From the NCBI GenBank assembly GCA_945901125.1, contig CAMDKD010000004.1, positions 54,707-118,706 on the forward strand: a DNA stretch of 64,000 nt, written 5' to 3'. The stretch comes from Bordetella parapertussis. GTDB taxonomy: Bacteria; Pseudomonadota; Gammaproteobacteria; Burkholderiales; Burkholderiaceae_C. Under the pieces are notes generated by a model that made no database searches, was not told the origin of the DNA, and was given only the letters and a program-made list of their open reading frames with translations. A program made the translations under genes and the position numbers. Every line of letters starts with the position of its first letter. Position 1 is the first letter of the stretch. This document shows, piece by piece, positions 45,632-56,960 of this stretch.

Positions 45632-46158
45632 TCATGCCGCGCGGTCAGCAGCTGTTGTTGCCGGTCAGCCCCTTGTTCATGCTATTTACGATGGCCTTTG
45701 CCTTGCTGCTGGACATGCTGCAAAGCATGGCCTGGACCGGTAACGCCGCCTGGGCGCCCGATTGGCTGGCGCTGGTGCTGGTTTTTTGGGCGATTCACCA
45801 GCCCTTGCGCGTCGGTGTGGGCGTGGCCTTTGTGCTGGGCTTGCTGACCGATGTTCACCAGACTTCGCTGCTCGGCCAGCATGCGCTCACCTATACCGTG
45901 CAAGGCTATCTGGCGACCATGATTCACCGCCGCATACTCTGGTTTGATGTCCCGTCTCAGGCCTTGCAGGTGCTGCCCGTGTTCATGGCCGCTCAATTGC
46001 TGGAGTTGAGCGTGCGCATTGCCGCCGGCGGTTTGTTCCCCGGCTGGTCGTTCGTCATTCCGCCCGTGCTGCAGGCCTTGATGTGGCCGTTGGTGACATT
46101 GATACTGCTGGCCCCGCAGCGGCGCGCCCCGGACCCGGATAAACACCGTCCCTTATGA
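45628..46158 (+). CDS. mreD: Rod shape-determining protein MreD
   Basis: MreD is the small integral-membrane partner of MreC. From ATG 45628 (MIMPRGQQL), overlapping the mreC stop, it has 176 residues and about five hydrophobic segments, with FVLGLLTDVHQTSLLGQHALTYTVQG, the conserved GLxxDxxxxxxxGxxAL pattern of the family. The end overlaps the mrdA start by four bases. The longer upstream frame lies inside mreC and is not real. Confidence 0.93.
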   Translation: MIMPRGQQLLLPVSPLFMLFTMAFALLLDMLQSMAWTGNAAWAPDWLALVLVFWAIHQPLRVGVGVAFVLGLLTDVHQTSLLGQHALTYTVQGYLATMIHRRILWFDVPSQALQVLPVFMAAQLLELSVRIAAGGLFPGWSFVIPPVLQALMWPLVTLILLAPQRRAPDPDKHRPL

Positions 46159-48149
46159 GTCTGCTGCGTAACGTCGAATACGATCTTCGACGCTTTCGCG
46201 CGCGCGTCCTGGTGGCGTCTTTGATGGTGCTGGTGGCCTTCAGCCTGTTGTGCCTGCGGCTGATGTATTTGCAGCTGTGGCGATACCAGGAATTCAGCGC
46301 TCAGGCGGAGAGCAACCGCACCGCCATCGTGCCCATCGTGCCCAACCGCGGCGTCATCATGGACCGCAACGGCATTGTGCTGGCCACCAATTACTCTGCG
46401 TACACACTGGAAATAACGCCTTCCAAAGTCGTTGAACCGCTGGACGAAGTGATTGAAAAGCTGGCCGAACTCATCGACATTCAAGGGCGGGATAAACGGC
46501 GGTTTCGCAAGTTGCGTGAAGAATCTAAAAGTTTTGAATCGGTGCCCATTCGCACCCGCTTGAGCGACGAAGAGGTTGCCCGTTTTGCGGCGCAACGCTA
46601 CCGCTTTCCCGGCGTGGAAATCCGGGCGCGCTTGTTCCGCAACTACCCGTATAACGAACTCGCCAGCCACTTCATAGGCTATATCGGGCGTATCAATCAA
46701 TCGGAAAAAGAAAAGCTGGAAGAGCAGGAAAACGTAGGTAATTACCGGGGCACGGATTACATAGGCAAGCTCGGTGTCGAGCAAAGCTATGAGCGTCAGT
46801 TGCACGGCCAGACCGGCGTGCATGAAATGGAAACCTCGGCCGGCGGACACGCAGTGCGGCGCTTGCGCAGCAGCCCGGCTACACCTGGCAACACGGTGGT
46901 GCTGTCCATAGACATCAAATTGCAGCAACTTGTGGAAGACATGTATGGCGCCAGACGCGGTGCGCTGGTGGCGATCGACCCGAGCAACGGTGAAGTGCTG
47001 GCTTTTGTCAGCAAGCCGACTTTCGATCCCAACCTGTTTGTCGAAGGCATTGATGTAGACAACTGGCAAAAGCTCAACGAGTCGCCGGACAAACCTTTGC
47101 TCAACCGTGCTTTGCGCGGCACCTACCCGCCCGGGTCTACCTACAAGCCGTTCATGTCGTTAGCAGCGTTGAACACCGGCAAACGCAATGCTTCGCAAAT
47201 CATTTATGACCCCGGTTTTTTTATGTTTGGCAATCACCGTTTTCGCGACGACAAAGAGAGTGGTCACGGCTCGGTTGATATGTATAAATCGATTGTGCAA
47301 TCTTGTGACACCTATTACTACATGCTGGCGCGCGACATGGGCGTGGACCTCATTTACGAGCAAATGAAGCTATTGGGCTTTGGTCAATTGACCGGTATTG
47401 ACATCCAGGGTGAATCGCGCGGCATTTTGCCGTCAACCGAGTGGAAGCAAAATGCTTATAAACGCGCTGAACAGCAACGCTGGTATTCGGGCGAAACCAT
47501 TTCCCTGGGCATAGGCCAGGGCTATAACAGTTTCACCATGCTGCAACTCGCTCAGGCTGTGGCTACTTTGGCTAACAACGGCATGCGCAACCGCCCGCAC
47601 CTGGTACGCGAGGTGGTAGACATAGAAACCAAGGAAAAACAAGTGGTAGTCAAAGATCCGCCGCAGTCCTTAGGTTTCAAGCCTGAGGATCTGGAGGTGA
47701 TCCGCAAAGCCATGATTGGTGTCAATCTGGAAGGTACTTCGGCCGGCAGTTTTGTGGCGGCCGAATACACCAGTGCAGGTAAAACTGGCACGGCCCAGGT
47801 GTTCACCATCAAGCAAAATGAAAAATATGTGGCCGGTAAGATTGATGAGCGTTTGCGCGACCATGCCTTGTTCATCGCGTTTGCCCCCGCGGAAGACCCT
47901 AGGATCGCTTTGGCCATGGTGGTGGAAAACGCCGGTTTCGGGGCGCAAAGCGCAGCACCTATGGCGCGCCGGGTGTTTGACTATTTGTTGCTGGGCCTGT
48001 ACCCCTCGCTGGAGGATTTGGATGCGGTGCGCATCGGTCAGGCCACAAGACCGCTGGGCAAGCGCAGACCCGCGGCCAGTGTGCCTTGGCCGCCCAAACC
48101 CACGAGTGTGCCGCTCGAGCCTGGGCTGGACGACGAGTCCGAGCGTTAA
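46155..48149 (+). CDS. mrdA: Penicillin-binding protein 2 (elongasome transpeptidase)
   Basis: PBP2 cross-links new peptidoglycan during elongation, as partner of RodA and MreC. The 664-residue protein has a membrane anchor (about 18-38), the dimerisation domain with NRGVIMDRNG, and the transpeptidase motifs STYK with Ser328 in PPGSTYKPF, the SxN equivalent QSCDTYYYM, and KTGTAQ in SAGKTGTAQVF. It is translationally coupled to mreD. rodA, which usually comes next, is missing: the stop overlaps the end of a convergent permease gene. Confidence 0.96.
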   Translation: MSLLRNVEYDLRRFRARVLVASLMVLVAFSLLCLRLMYLQLWRYQEFSAQAESNRTAIVPIVPNRGVIMDRNGIVLATNYSAYTLEITPSKVVEPLDEVIEKLAELIDIQGRDKRRFRKLREESKSFESVPIRTRLSDEEVARFAAQRYRFPGVEIRARLFRNYPYNELASHFIGYIGRINQSEKEKLEEQENVGNYRGTDYIGKLGVEQSYERQLHGQTGVHEMETSAGGHAVRRLRSSPATPGNTVVLSIDIKLQQLVEDMYGARRGALVAIDPSNGEVLAFVSKPTFDPNLFVEGIDVDNWQKLNESPDKPLLNRALRGTYPPGSTYKPFMSLAALNTGKRNASQIIYDPGFFMFGNHRFRDDKESGHGSVDMYKSIVQSCDTYYYMLARDMGVDLIYEQMKLLGFGQLTGIDIQGESRGILPSTEWKQNAYKRAEQQRWYSGETISLGIGQGYNSFTMLQLAQAVATLANNGMRNRPHLVREVVDIETKEKQVVVKDPPQSLGFKPEDLEVIRKAMIGVNLEGTSAGSFVAAEYTSAGKTGTAQVFTIKQNEKYVAGKIDERLRDHALFIAFAPAEDPRIALAMVVENAGFGAQSAAPMARRVFDYLLLGLYPSLEDLDAVRIGQATRPLGKRRPAASVPWPPKPTSVPLEPGLDDESER

Positions 48150-48901
48150 AACCAGGCGTCTTTGGCGGTTTTCAAAGCCAATGCGGTGACCACCACTATG
48201 AACACATAGCGCACAAAACCGCTGCCGTGTCGCATGGCCATGCGTGTGCCCAGCAGACTGCCGGCCACATTCGCCAGCGCCAGCGGAATACCGACCTGCC
48301 ACCAGACATGGCCTTGGGAAGCCAGCAGTATGACGGCGGCCAGGTTGCTGCACAGGTTCATGACTTTGCTGTGCGCAGACGCTTGTAAGAAATCAAAACC
48401 CAGCACACGTACCAGCAGAAATACCAGAAAGCTGCCTGTGCCGGGACCGAAAAAGCCATCGTAAAAACCGATGACGCCGCCGATCAAAGCCATGTATACC
48501 GCTTGCCTGCGCGCTGCATAGCGAGGCGCATGCGTGTGGCCGAGTTGTTTGTTCCACAAGGTGTAGAACAGCAGCGCCAGCAACAAAGCGGGCAAAGCCA
48601 TGCGCAAATACTGAGGCGACAACAGGGTCAGCACATAAGCGCCGCCCCAGGAGCCGCAAAACGCCATCAAACTTGCCAACAGCAGTGCGCGCCAAGCCAG
48701 TTGCACCCGCCGGTTGTATTGCCAGGCGGCGAACAGCGTGCCCCAGACCGAGGCCGATTTGTTGGTGCCCAAAAGCGTGGCCGGGTGCAGCGACGGGTAG
48801 GTGGCAAACAAGGCCGGCACCAGAATCAATCCGCCGCCGCCCACCACGGCGTCGACAAAGCCGGCCAGCGCCGACATCAGGCTGACCAGCACAATGTCCA
48901 T
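48146..48901 (-). CDS. TauE/SafE (TSUP) family membrane permease
   Basis: The 251-residue product has seven to eight hydrophobic segments and the TSUP repeat pattern, with SALAGFVDAVVGGGGLILVPAL in the first half and GGVIGFYDGFFGPGTGSFLVF in the second. TSUP proteins export sulfite, sulfoacetate or related organosulfonates, or move other anions. Nothing nearby indicates a substrate. It ends in a four-base overlap with the convergent mrdA stop, replacing the position where rodA is usually found. Confidence 0.9.
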   Translation of the reverse strand: MDIVLVSLMSALAGFVDAVVGGGGLILVPALFATYPSLHPATLLGTNKSASVWGTLFAAWQYNRRVQLAWRALLLASLMAFCGSWGGAYVLTLLSPQYLRMALPALLLALLFYTLWNKQLGHTHAPRYAARRQAVYMALIGGVIGFYDGFFGPGTGSFLVFLLVRVLGFDFLQASAHSKVMNLCSNLAAVILLASQGHVWWQVGIPLALANVAGSLLGTRMAMRHGSGFVRYVFIVVVTALALKTAKDAWF

Positions 48902-48920
48902 CCAAGCATTCTCGCAGTCG

Positions 48921-48949
48921 AAAAAAAAGCACCGTTGTGCGGTGCTTTT
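48921..48949 (-). terminator. Rho-independent terminator after the mmsA-GMC operon
   Basis: AAAAGCACCG (48925-48934) and CGGTGCTTTT (48940-48949) form a perfect 10-bp stem with a TTGTG loop. Read on the minus strand the hairpin is followed by a run of eight T (complement of 48921-48928). It lies 124 bp after the GMC oxidoreductase stop and before the permease start, so it should end the mmsA-GMC transcript. Confidence 0.85.
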
Positions 48950-49072
48950 CCGTTGTCGCTATCCACCTTGTGGAGGATGCTTTTTTTGTCTCCTCTGACC
49001 CTCTGCAAACAGCGCCCCTGAGGGTTTTGCTGCGAGTGGCTGAACTGTAGGCGAAAGCGGCTGTGGCTTTGC

Positions 49073-50803
49073 CTAGGAATTACCCGTGGCAAGCGCATGC
49101 AGCGCCAGCAATTCTGCGGCGCGCTCGGCAATCATCAACACCGGGCTGTTGGTGTTGCCGCTGGTAATGCTTGGCATCACGGACGCATCGGCGATACGAA
49201 GGCCGCGTACCAAGCCGCCGCGCCCGTCGCGCACCCGCAATTCGCTGTCAACCACCGCCTGCGGGTCGTCCATGCGGCCCATGCGCGCAGTGCCTACCGG
49301 GTGAAAAATCGTGGTGCCTAGGTCACCGGCCAAACGCGCGAGTTCGTCATCGGTTTGAAACTGCGTGCCCGGCTTCCATTCCTCGGGCTGGTATCGGGCC
49401 AGCGCCGGTTGCGCGGCGATGCGACGCGTCACCCGCAAAGAATCGGCCGCGACGCGGCGGTCTTCGTCGGTGGACAAATAACTCGGCGCGATCAGCGGGG
49501 CTTGCGTGAAATCCGCGCTTTGAATGTTGACTGTGCCGCGACTGCTTGGGTTCAGGTTGCAGACGCTGGCGGTGAACGCAGGAAAGCTGTGCAGCGGTTC
49601 GCCGAATGCATCCAGGCTCAAGGGCTGCACGTGGTATTCGATATTCGGCCAGGGCTGCGACGGATCGCTGCGGGTGAAGGCGCCGAGTTGCGAAGGCGCC
49701 ATGCTCATGGGGCCGCTGCGGTGCAACAGGTATTCCAAGCCGATAGCGGCTTTGCCCCACCAGTTGTTGGCCATGGTGTTCAAGGTTTTCACGCCTTTGA
49801 CTTTGAACACCGCGCGGATTTGCAAATGGTCTTGCAGATTGGCACCCACACCCGGCAGATCTGCCAGCGGCGTGATGCCGTGTTGTTGCAGCAGCGCGGC
49901 CGGACCTATGCCTGAGAGTTGCAGCAGCTGAGGCGTGCCTATGGCACCGGCGCACAAAACCACAGCTTGACGCGCGACAGCTTGCACACTTTCTTTGCCG
50001 TTCCACACTTCAGCGCCGGTGCAAGCGAGGCTGTCATCAGACTGTGTGTCTATGTGCAGTTTGGACACTTGCGCGGCGGTCCACATCTCGAAATTTGGCC
50101 GCGCATAACAAGCCGGCCGCAAAAACGCTTTGGCCGTGTTCCAGCGCCAACCGCTTTTCTGGTTCACTTCGAAATAGCTGACGCCTTCGTTAGAACCCCG
50201 GTTGAAGTCGTCGGTGGCGGGAATACCGGCTTGCACCGCGGCTTGCGCGAACGCGTCCAGCACGTCCCAGCGCAAGCGCTGTTTTTCGATACGCCATTCG
50301 CCGCCTGCGTTGCGGTGACGCAAGGTTTGGTGGTACACGCTTTGGCCTTGTTGCACCACTTCAGACGGCGTGCCTTTGGCACCGTGCAAAGCATTCGCGC
50401 CGAGGTAATGGTCTTCGTGCATTTTGAAATACGGCAGGCTGTGTTCCCAGCTCCAACGCGCGTCGCCGGTGATGGCCGCCCAATGGTCGTAGTCGCGCGA
50501 CTGCCCACGCATGTAAATCATGCCGTTGATGCTGGAGCAGCCGCCAAGCACCTTGCCACGCGGGTAGCGCAAGCGGCGACCGTTCAGTCCTTCAGCAGGT
50601 TCAGTTTGGTACAGCCAGTCGGTGCGCGGGTTGCCTATGCAATACAAATAGCCGACCGGGATATGCACCCAGTGGTAATCGTCTTTGCGACCGGCTTCGA
50701 TCAGCAACACCCGCTTGGACGCGTCTGCACTCAAACGGTTGGCCAGCAGGCAACCGGCGGTGCCGGCACCAATGATGATGTAGTCGAAGGTGGTGTCGTT
50801 CAT
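49073..50803 (-). CDS. GMC family FAD-dependent oxidoreductase (choline/alcohol dehydrogenase type)
   Basis: GMC enzymes oxidise primary or secondary alcohols using FAD. The 576-residue protein starts with the FAD loop FDYIIIGAGTAGCLLANRL and LLIEAG, has the GMC signatures YPRGKVLGGCSSINGM and GAIGTPQLLQLSGIGP, and ends with the catalytic-His region HPVGTARMG and SGNTNSPVLMIAERAAE. It directly follows mmsA (1 bp gap), so both should take part in one catabolic route. Choline dehydrogenase is one option, but the pairing with an acylating aldehyde dehydrogenase points to an alcohol-to-aldehyde-to-acyl-CoA route instead. Confidence 0.9.
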   Translation of the reverse strand: MNDTTFDYIIIGAGTAGCLLANRLSADASKRVLLIEAGRKDDYHWVHIPVGYLYCIGNPRTDWLYQTEPAEGLNGRRLRYPRGKVLGGCSSINGMIYMRGQSRDYDHWAAITGDARWSWEHSLPYFKMHEDHYLGANALHGAKGTPSEVVQQGQSVYHQTLRHRNAGGEWRIEKQRLRWDVLDAFAQAAVQAGIPATDDFNRGSNEGVSYFEVNQKSGWRWNTAKAFLRPACYARPNFEMWTAAQVSKLHIDTQSDDSLACTGAEVWNGKESVQAVARQAVVLCAGAIGTPQLLQLSGIGPAALLQQHGITPLADLPGVGANLQDHLQIRAVFKVKGVKTLNTMANNWWGKAAIGLEYLLHRSGPMSMAPSQLGAFTRSDPSQPWPNIEYHVQPLSLDAFGEPLHSFPAFTASVCNLNPSSRGTVNIQSADFTQAPLIAPSYLSTDEDRRVAADSLRVTRRIAAQPALARYQPEEWKPGTQFQTDDELARLAGDLGTTIFHPVGTARMGRMDDPQAVVDSELRVRDGRGGLVRGLRIADASVMPSITSGNTNSPVLMIAERAAELLALHALATGNS

Positions 50804-50804
50804 G

Positions 50805-52316
<1,512 letters not shown>

Positions 52317-52729
52317 GGCGTTGTCTCGTTCTTGAAACACCCATTATCTGTGCAGTGTGGCTAGGCACGTTTCATGAAGTGAGGGGTTCACGCCACGCCG
52401 GGTGTGCCTTTGAGTGAAGTGCTCACGCTACGCCGGTTCGGTCGCCGCTCACTGCCGCTGCGCGCCAATGTTCGCGTCGGCCCGCCCGCCATGTCATTTG
52501 TCCACTCGACGTATTTCTCCGACAGCATTTCTGCGGTTCGATACAGAAAGCCAGTACGACAACGAAACATGACTTAAGCCAAAACTATCACTTCAGGCCG
52601 AATCGGAGGGGGCGTTTTTTTCCAGCGAAAGCGCAGAAAAAAATCGCACCGGATGGTTCGGTTAAAGCGTGCCTTCATTGATGAATGCAGAAATGCCAAC
52701 CAAGTCCGGATGGTCGGCCAAAGCGTGTC
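52317..52729. other. 413-bp stretch without a clear gene (mmsA promoter and MaoC 3' side)
   Basis: The mmsA promoter must lie in the right part of this stretch. A 60-codon minus-strand frame at 52388-52570 starts MFRCRTGFLYRTAEMLSEKY; I do not recognise a family, it is Arg-rich, and it may be chance. Just after the MaoC stop, 52662-52727 on the minus strand can be read RHALADHPDLVGISAFINEG, out of frame with MaoC. It looks protein-like and could be a remnant of a 3' end. No RNA gene or transposon trace was seen. Confidence 0.4.
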
Positions 52730-53182
52730 TTAACCGCGCCGCCCAAACATACCCCATCCCTCCATGTGCAACACCTTGTCGCCATGCTGGTTGAACATTT
52801 CCCACAGATTGCGGGTCATGCCTATGTCCGGTCGTTTGCCCATGGGCTTGTTTTCCAGCACCGTCGTGCGCAAGCTCAGCGTGTCGCCCGGGAACACCGG
52901 CTTGGTCCATTTGATGCCTTCCAGCCCGGGGGAACCCATGCTCGAGGTGTGGCACAAAAAATTTGTCACCATCAAGCGCATGGCCATGGCGCAGGTATGC
53001 CAGCCGCTGGCGCACAAGCCGCCGAACACCGAGGCTTTGGCCGCCTCTTCATCCAGGTGAAACGGCTGCGGATCGAACTGTGTCGCAAAAGCAATGATCT
53101 CTTCTCGCGTCGGTGTGATGCTGCCCAACTCCCTGACCTGACCGACTTGCATGTCTTCCCAAAAAATAGTGACCTCGCTCAT
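52730..53182 (-). CDS. MaoC-like hot-dog dehydratase
   Basis: The 150-residue protein is a single hot-dog fold of the MaoC/R-specific enoyl-CoA hydratase type. The catalytic Asp-His pair lies in FATQFDPQPFHLDEEAA (about 32-48), and GGLCASGWHTCAMAMRLM forms the hydration helix. It may hydrate a 2-enoyl-CoA in a catabolic pathway or supply hydroxyacyl-CoA for polyhydroxyalkanoate. ATG 53182 overlaps the SDR stop (ATGA), so it is coupled to the upstream SDR gene. Confidence 0.9.
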   Translation of the reverse strand: MSEVTIFWEDMQVGQVRELGSITPTREEIIAFATQFDPQPFHLDEEAAKASVFGGLCASGWHTCAMAMRLMVTNFLCHTSSMGSPGLEGIKWTKPVFPGDTLSLRTTVLENKPMGKRPDIGMTRNLWEMFNQHGDKVLHMEGWGMFGRRG

Positions 53183-53943
53183 ACCCGTCCGCCGGCCACA
53201 TTCAAAGTGGTGCCGGTCACATAAGACGCGGCATCGCCGAGCAGCCAGACGATGCCCTGGGCTACTTCTTCAGCTGTGCCCGGGCGTTGCATAGGTACCT
53301 GGTTGGCGAGTTGGTGGGCGCGGTCGGGCTGGCCGCCGCTGGCGTGTATGTCGGTCAGTATCAATCCGGGGCGCACGCCGTTCACGCGTATGCCTTCGGT
53401 GGCCACTTCCTTGGACAGGCCCATGGTAAAGGTGTCTATGGCAGCTTTGCTGGCGGCGTAATCCACGTACTGGTTGGGTGAACCCAGCAAAGCGGCGGCG
53501 CTGCTCAGGTTGACGATGCTGCCGCCCGCGCCGCCGTGGCGCGTGCTCATGCGCTTGACCGCTTGCGCCGCGCAGGCAAAACTGCCGAGCACATTGATGC
53601 GCATCATGCGCTCTAGCCGCGCCCAGGACATGTCCTCGACCCGCGCCGCTACATCGACCACGCCGGCGTTGTTGATGAAGCCGGTGATGCGGCCCATGGC
53701 GTCGTCGACTTCATTGAACAAACGCAGAATGTCGGCCTCTATGCCAATATCGGCCTGAAACGCCTGCGCCCGCCCGCCCATGGCCTGTATCTGCGCCACC
53801 ACATCGGCTGCCGCTTTGGCGTCTTGCGTGTAATTGACGGCGACGGCCCAGCCTTGCTTAGCGGCGAGCAAAGCGCAGGCCGCGCCTATGCCGCGGCTGC
53901 CGCCGGTGATCAAAACCAAGGGGGTGGGGGTAGATGCGTTCAC
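53179..53943 (-). CDS. SDR family oxidoreductase
   Basis: This 254-residue classical SDR starts at a GTG (53941-53943) with CGGAG seven bases before it. It has the cofactor loop LVLITGGSRGIGAACALL, NNAG in GFINNAGVVDVA, the catalytic Ser in VNLSSAAALLG and YAASK. Arginine or glutamine side chains after strand 2 are not decisive for NADPH or NADH. Linked by overlap to the MaoC gene, it may act as a 3-oxoacyl reductase in the same route. The upstream open frame includes no SDR sequence. Confidence 0.92.
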   Translation of the reverse strand: MNASTPTPLVLITGGSRGIGAACALLAAKQGWAVAVNYTQDAKAAADVVAQIQAMGGRAQAFQADIGIEADILRLFNEVDDAMGRITGFINNAGVVDVAARVEDMSWARLERMMRINVLGSFACAAQAVKRMSTRHGGAGGSIVNLSSAAALLGSPNQYVDYAASKAAIDTFTMGLSKEVATEGIRVNGVRPGLILTDIHASGGQPDRAHQLANQVPMQRPGTAEEVAQGIVWLLGDAASYVTGTTLNVAGGRV

Positions 53944-54045
53944 GTGAGCTCCGTTCAGTGGGTAGGTGGGTGCGAAATAGTAGGATGCGGCTTGCGGACA
54001 AGCTGGCACGGCTTGTCTAAAAAGATAACACGATTGAAAGCGCTT

Positions 54046-54651
54046 ATGCCATTGACCATTGATTACTTTCTCGCCCCGCAAAGCCCGTGGACGTATTTCG
54101 GGCATGCCAGGCTGACCGCCATGGCAGCAGCTGTCGGCGCCACGGTGCGCATCAAGCCCATGGACCTGGGCGGGCAGGTGTTTCCAGTGACCGGCGGCTT
54201 GCCGGTTGGTCAGCGTTCATCGCAGCGCCAGGCTTACCGGCTGGTCGAACTGCGCCGCTTCGCCGACCATTTGAAATTGCCGCTGAACCTGCACCCCAAA
54301 TTTTTTCCGGTGCCCGGGGACGACGCATCCCGCCTCATCATTGCGGTCGATCAACACGATGGCGCAGATGCAGCCATGCGTTTGTGCGGCGCGCTGTTGT
54401 CGGCGGTCTGGGCGGATGAGCGAAACATCGCAGACCACGCAGTGCTGGCCGAGTTGTTGCAAGAGCAGCACTTGGATGCCTCGCGTTTAGAGCAGAGCAA
54501 ACAAGCGGGTGCTCAATCGGCTTACCAGGCGTACACCGACGAGGCCTTGAAACTCGGCGTGTTCGGCGCGCCGACTTTCGTGGTGGACGGCGAATTGTTC
54601 TGGGGCCAGGACCGCTTGGAATTTTTACAACGCCGCTTGCAAGCCGGCTAA
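54046..54651 (+). CDS. 2-hydroxychromene-2-carboxylate isomerase-like DsbA-family protein
   Basis: The 201-residue product has the thioredoxin-like fold of the kappa-class GST/HCCA isomerase family: IDYFLAPQSPWTYFGHARL at the start, with a Ser in place of a Cys-x-x-Cys pair, and GVFGAPTFVVDGELFWGQDRL near the end with the cis-proline. These enzymes work with glutathione on aromatic-ring degradation products or similar compounds. It is followed after 14 bp by the dienelactone-hydrolase-like gene and is divergent from the SDR-MaoC pair. Confidence 0.88.
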   Translation: MPLTIDYFLAPQSPWTYFGHARLTAMAAAVGATVRIKPMDLGGQVFPVTGGLPVGQRSSQRQAYRLVELRRFADHLKLPLNLHPKFFPVPGDDASRLIIAVDQHDGADAAMRLCGALLSAVWADERNIADHAVLAELLQEQHLDASRLEQSKQAGAQSAYQAYTDEALKLGVFGAPTFVVDGELFWGQDRLEFLQRRLQAG

Positions 54652-54665
54652 CAAAGAGGTGCTTG

Positions 54666-55358
54666 ATGGGACATGCGATTGAATTGAAAGCCGCCGACGG
54701 TTTTGCTTTCGAGGCCTATGTGGCCCAACCGAAAAAACCGCCGCGCGCCGCCATTGTGGTGTTGCAGGAAATCTTCGGCGTGAATGCGCATATCCGTGCC
54801 GTGGCCGACGGCTTCGCTCTTGCGGGTTTTCTGGCCATTGCACCGGCCACGTTTTCGCGGGTGCAAAAACATGTCAATCTGGGCTACAGCGCAGACGATG
54901 TGGCCACGGGACGTGAACTCAAAGGTCGCGCCGAGGCCTTGCCCGCCCCCGGCGTGATGGCCGATGTGCAAGCGGCCATCACGCATGCGTCGCTGGCGGT
55001 CAAGGGCAAAGTCGGCGTGGTCGGTTATTGCTGGGGCGGCTTGCTGACCTGGCGCGCCGCCACGCAATTGAGCGGCGTCACGGCCGCGGTTTGCTATTAC
55101 GGCGGCGGCATGACGCTGGCGCCTGCGCTGAGTGCCAAACCGCTGTGTCCGGTGCTGACGCATTTCGGCACCCACGACCCGCTGATTCCTGTCGATTCGG
55201 TAGAGGCGTTCCGCTCAGCGCAGCCGCAAGTCGAGGTGCAGGTGTACGACGCCGACCATGGCTTTAACTGCGACCACCGCAGCAGCTATAACGCGGCCGC
55301 TGCCGAACTGGCACTGGAAAAAACCCTGGGTTTTTTCATCGATCACTTAAAGGTGTAG
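54666..55358 (+). CDS. Dienelactone hydrolase family protein
   Basis: The 230-residue alpha/beta hydrolase shows IVVLQEIFGVNAHIR with the active-site Glu, the nucleophile Cys in GYCWGGLLTW, the Asp in GTHDPLIPVDS and the His in DADHGFNCD. Cys as nucleophile is the mark of dienelactone hydrolases, which open 4-carboxymethylenebutenolide lactones in aromatic degradation; many family members act on other esters. ATG 54666 follows AAAGAGG. It ends convergent with hemB. Confidence 0.93.
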   Translation: MGHAIELKAADGFAFEAYVAQPKKPPRAAIVVLQEIFGVNAHIRAVADGFALAGFLAIAPATFSRVQKHVNLGYSADDVATGRELKGRAEALPAPGVMADVQAAITHASLAVKGKVGVVGYCWGGLLTWRAATQLSGVTAAVCYYGGGMTLAPALSAKPLCPVLTHFGTHDPLIPVDSVEAFRSAQPQVEVQVYDADHGFNCDHRSSYNAAAAELALEKTLGFFIDHLKV

Positions 55359-55376
55359 TCGCAGCCCGAACCCAAG

Positions 55377-55399
55377 GCGGGTTGTCAAGCTCAACCCGC
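55377..55399. terminator. Possible bidirectional terminator hairpin between the DLH gene and hemB
   Basis: GCGGGTTG (55377-55384) and CAACCCGC (55392-55399) form an 8-bp perfect GC-rich stem with a 7-base loop in the 50-bp gap between two convergent genes. There is no strong T run on either side. It could stop transcription from both sides, or simply be a hairpin. Confidence 0.4.
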
Positions 55400-55408
55400 T
55401 GGGCGACG

Positions 55409-56491
<1,083 letters not shown>

Positions 56492-56525
56492 TTAAGCACC
56501 GCGGGCTTGCCACTAAACTCCAGCT

Positions 56526-56954
56526 ATGTTGTGGGTCAAAGCCTTTCATATTATTTTTGTCGCCAGCTGGTTTGCCGGCTTGTTTTACCTGCCGCGCATT
56601 TTTGTCAATTTGGCCATGGTGCCGCCGGATTCCTCGGCCGAGCGCGAGCGCCTGCTGCTGATGGCGCGCAAGCTTATGCGCTTCATGACCTTGTTGATGT
56701 GGCCGGCGCTGGTGCTGGGCCTCGGCCTGTGGCTGGGTTACGGCATAGGCGGGTTGCCGCCATCAAACTGGATGACGCTCAAGCTGGCGGCGGTGGTTCT
56801 GGCCATCGGTTACCACCACTTATGCGCCAGACATTTGCGCTTTTTCGAATCCGGTGCAGCCACTCACTCTCATATCTGGTATCGCTGGTTCAACGAAGCG
56901 CCCGTGCTGCTGCTGGTGGCGGCGGTGGTGCTGGTGGTGGTCAAACCTTTTTGA
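56526..56954 (+). CDS. hemJ: Protoporphyrinogen IX oxidase HemJ (CopD-like membrane protein)
   Basis: HemJ oxidises protoporphyrinogen IX to protoporphyrin IX in the inner membrane. The 142-residue protein has four membrane helices, and MLWVKAFHIIFVASWFAGLFYLPR is the family's start, with His8 and Arg24 as conserved residues, followed by a later Lys (WMTLKL). CopD-domain annotation is common for this family. It is divergent from hemB, so two haem-pathway genes share one intergenic region. The next gene, vanZ-like, starts 6 bp after its stop. Confidence 0.92.
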   Translation: MLWVKAFHIIFVASWFAGLFYLPRIFVNLAMVPPDSSAERERLLLMARKLMRFMTLLMWPALVLGLGLWLGYGIGGLPPSNWMTLKLAAVVLAIGYHHLCARHLRFFESGAATHSHIWYRWFNEAPVLLLVAAVVLVVVKPF

Positions 56955-56960
56955 TGTCCT

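Noticed and set aside
45993..47069. 358-codon minus-strand frame across mreD/mrdA
   Set aside because: Shadow frame opposite mreD and mrdA; composition is that of antisense translation.
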